A stretch of DNA of 64,000 bases from Mycolicibacterium sp. (GTDB lineage: Bacteria; Actinomycetota; Actinomycetes; Mycobacteriales; Mycobacteriaceae), in NCBI GenBank assembly GCA_020637165.1, contig JACJWN010000009.1, positions 124,001 through 188,000 of the forward strand, in the 5' to 3' direction. Positions 62,693-64,000 of this stretch are shown piece after piece. The notes beneath the pieces are model-generated. The model was not told the origin of the DNA, did no database searches, and was given only the letters and a program-made list of their open reading frames with translations. Position 1 is the stretch's first letter. The number at the start of each line of letters is the position of its first letter. Both the position numbers and the translations under genes were made by a program.

Positions 62693-64000
62693 ATGCCCAG
62701 CATCGCACCATCAGCCAACGCCCCGAGCTCGTCGACGAATGGTTCGACTTGCGCCTCAGACCAGCCGCCATTCAGGCACGGTTCTGCCGGTAAGTCAGTC
62801 GACGGGAGGTCGCGAGCGCCCGAGGCCGCCAGGCCGCAGGGCGGGAGAGCGACAGCGTTCGGCCGGACGTCGACCGACTTACCGGCATCAGACCGGCCAG
62901 GGGTTGGCGGGCTTGTTATATGTGCCGAAAATGTCCGCGACCCGGTTGCCGACGGGTTCGCGCCCGGGGAGCTGCGGGCGATCGACGCATTGGGGCTGCG
63001 GTTCCCGAGCCCCGAGTTGGTCGCCGCTTCTACGGCGTTGTTCGAGCGGGCGGCGCCGTGGGCTTCTGGCTCGGAGCGTCGTGGTATCGAACCGGAATCC
63101 GGGCGGTTCCGCATCATCATCGGCCCTGGTGTCGTGCGACTCGGGTGGACCAATCCCGTCCGGGCCGAGAAAGCCGCCGAACGGACAGTCGGTCATCACC
63201 AACGTGACGTTGACGACGCGAAATTTCATATCAGAAATGACCTCGAACTTTCTGCCGGGGACAGTGATCGGGCCGTCGTGTCTGTGACACGACGGAGTCC
63301 TACGGAAAACGAGCAGGGCGGTTCCGGCGGTGTCATCACCGAGTGGTCCCGCAAATCACGGTCGGCGATGTGCCGCACCTTCGCTGAGCTCGACTACAGC
63401 CCACTGATGGAATCTGGTCGCGTCCCTGCCATGGTCACGCTCACCTACCCTGGGGACTGGGAAGCCGTCGCACCCGACGGGGCGACCGTGAAGCGACACA
63501 TGGTTTTGTGGCGCAAACGCTTTCAACGCGAGTATGGCGAGACAGCACGCTACATCTGGAAGCTGGAGTTCCAGCGGCGCGGTGCCCCGCACATTCATCT
63601 ATGGATGGCGCCGCCGACCTCGCCAGGGCGATCAGGATGGGGCTTCGCTCAATGGCTCTCGGAGACCTGGGCACACATCGTCGACCACCCCGACGCCGAG
63701 CAGAAGGCGCGGCATCGGCTGGCTGGCACCGCCGTCGACGTTCGCAACGGACTGAAAGCCTGCGACCCCAAGCGGCTGGCCATCTATTTCACCAAGCACT
63801 CATCACCAAACCTTCGCGGCGACAAGGAATATCAGCACATCGTTCCCGAACTGTGGCGGCAGCCTGGCCGCGGGCCTGGCCGATTCTGGGGCGTGTACGG
63901 ACTCAAGAAGGCCATCGCCGTTGTGGAGGTGGCCCAGGACGCATACATCACTGCTCGCCGGATCGTGCGGCGATGGTCACGTAGCCAAGCGGTGTACGGC
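62693..64000 (+). CDS. Rolling-circle (HUH) replication initiator of an integrated element, C-terminus outside the window
   Basis: At least 436 codons, open at the right edge. The initiator motifs are present in order: motif I-like M-V-T-L-T-Y-P-G-D-W, motif II H300-I-H302 in G-A-P-H-I-H-L-W, and motif III Y365-x-x-K368 in A-I-Y-F-T-K-H, followed by E-Y-Q-H-I-V-P-E. This is the pattern of actinobacterial Rep proteins of the pSAM2/RepSA type, which nick DNA at the double-strand origin. Family-like sequence begins near N-V-R-D-P-V-A-D-G-F (about 62927). The listed ATG is the only standard in-frame start before it, so the first roughly 75 residues may not be translated. Reading is away from the tRNA fragment, placing xis/int, if present, beyond the window. 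Confidence 0.75.
   Translation, partial: MPSIAPSANAPSSSTNGSTCASDQPPFRHGSAGKSVDGRSRAPEAARPQGGRATAFGRTSTDLPASDRPGVGGLVICAENVRDPVADGFAPGELRAIDALGLRFPSPELVAASTALFERAAPWASGSERRGIEPESGRFRIIIGPGVVRLGWTNPVRAEKAAERTVGHHQRDVDDAKFHIRNDLELSAGDSDRAVVSVTRRSPTENEQGGSGGVITEWSRKSRSAMCRTFAELDYSPLMESGRVPAMVTLTYPGDWEAVAPDGATVKRHMVLWRKRFQREYGETARYIWKLEFQRRGAPHIHLWMAPPTSPGRSGWGFAQWLSETWAHIVDHPDAEQKARHRLAGTAVDVRNGLKACDPKRLAIYFTKHSSPNLRGDKEYQHIVPELWRQPGRGPGRFWGVYGLKKAIAVVEVAQDAYITARRIVRRWSRSQAVYG

Noticed and set aside
62524-63153. 209-codon minus-strand frame opposite the rep gene
   Set aside because: No recognisable domain. It lies antisense to the conserved part of the Rep protein and has the composition of a shadow frame.

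Overview
The window is high-GC DNA from a mycobacterium (family Mycobacteriaceae). The clearest evidence is gene order. From about 2.5 to 54.8 kb it follows, in reverse, the M. tuberculosis block running from the Rv0909/Rv0910 toxin-antitoxin pair down to Rv0857/Rv0858c: ctpE, Rv0907, Rv0906, echA6, prrAB, arfABC, Rv0897c, gltA2, citA, fprB, Rv0885, serC, sepH, Rv0882, Rv0881, Rv0879c, Rv0877, Rv0876c, Rv0875c, cspB, yccF, moaA2, moaD2, rpfA, moaE2, mog, moaC2, Rv0863, Rv0862c, XPB helicase, fadB, fadA and an aminotransferase. Several proteins match the lengths remembered for the H37Rv orthologues exactly (PrrA 236, PrrB 446, EchA6 243, CitA 373, FadA 403, MoaE2 141, ArfB 50 residues). PE_PGRS15, PPE13, fadE10 and accD3, which sit in this block in H37Rv, are absent. 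This points to a non-tuberculous species. Gene identities rest on motif and synteny recognition, not on database searches.

Layout. 0-4.2 kb: end of a membrane protein, a cupin, a K+ channel with two RCK-type domains, and an antitoxin-toxin-amidohydrolase operon. 4.2-19.3 kb: CtpE, hydrolases, EchA6, a phosphoribosyltransferase, a heterodimeric ABC exporter, the PrrA/PrrB two-component system and the arf envelope operon. 19.4-31 kb: FKBP, an FAD oxidoreductase, an MFS exporter, two citrate synthases, PdxH, FprB, a diiron oxygenase and SerC. A TetR gene here lies beside a direct-repeat array upstream of gltA2. 31-46.4 kb: SepH, small membrane proteins, an rRNA methyltransferase, cold-shock protein, and the molybdopterin genes moaA2/moaD2 and moaC2/mog/moaE2, which flank rpfA. 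rpfA has a CRP-type site and a c-di-AMP (ydaO-type) riboswitch in its leader. 46.6-54.8 kb: a secreted PE-PPE-domain hydrolase, an F420-type oxidoreductase, the FadAB beta-oxidation complex and an aminotransferase.

54.9-62.4 kb is accessory. It holds a VapBC module with a compact promoter/operator, then a tightly overlapping operon (SDR, thiolase, acyl-CoA dehydrogenase, molybdopterin oxidoreductase) that is divergent from a second acyl-CoA dehydrogenase and a small lipoprotein. The last enzyme of that operon needs the molybdenum cofactor made by the Moa/Mog genes elsewhere in the window.

At 62.45 kb there is a 49-bp 3' fragment of tRNA-Phe(GAA) with no 5' half. It is followed by clustered short repeats and a rolling-circle (HUH) replication initiator gene that runs off the right edge. 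This is best read as the attachment-site end of an integrated replicating element of the actinobacterial AICE (pSAM2-like) type, most of which lies outside the window.
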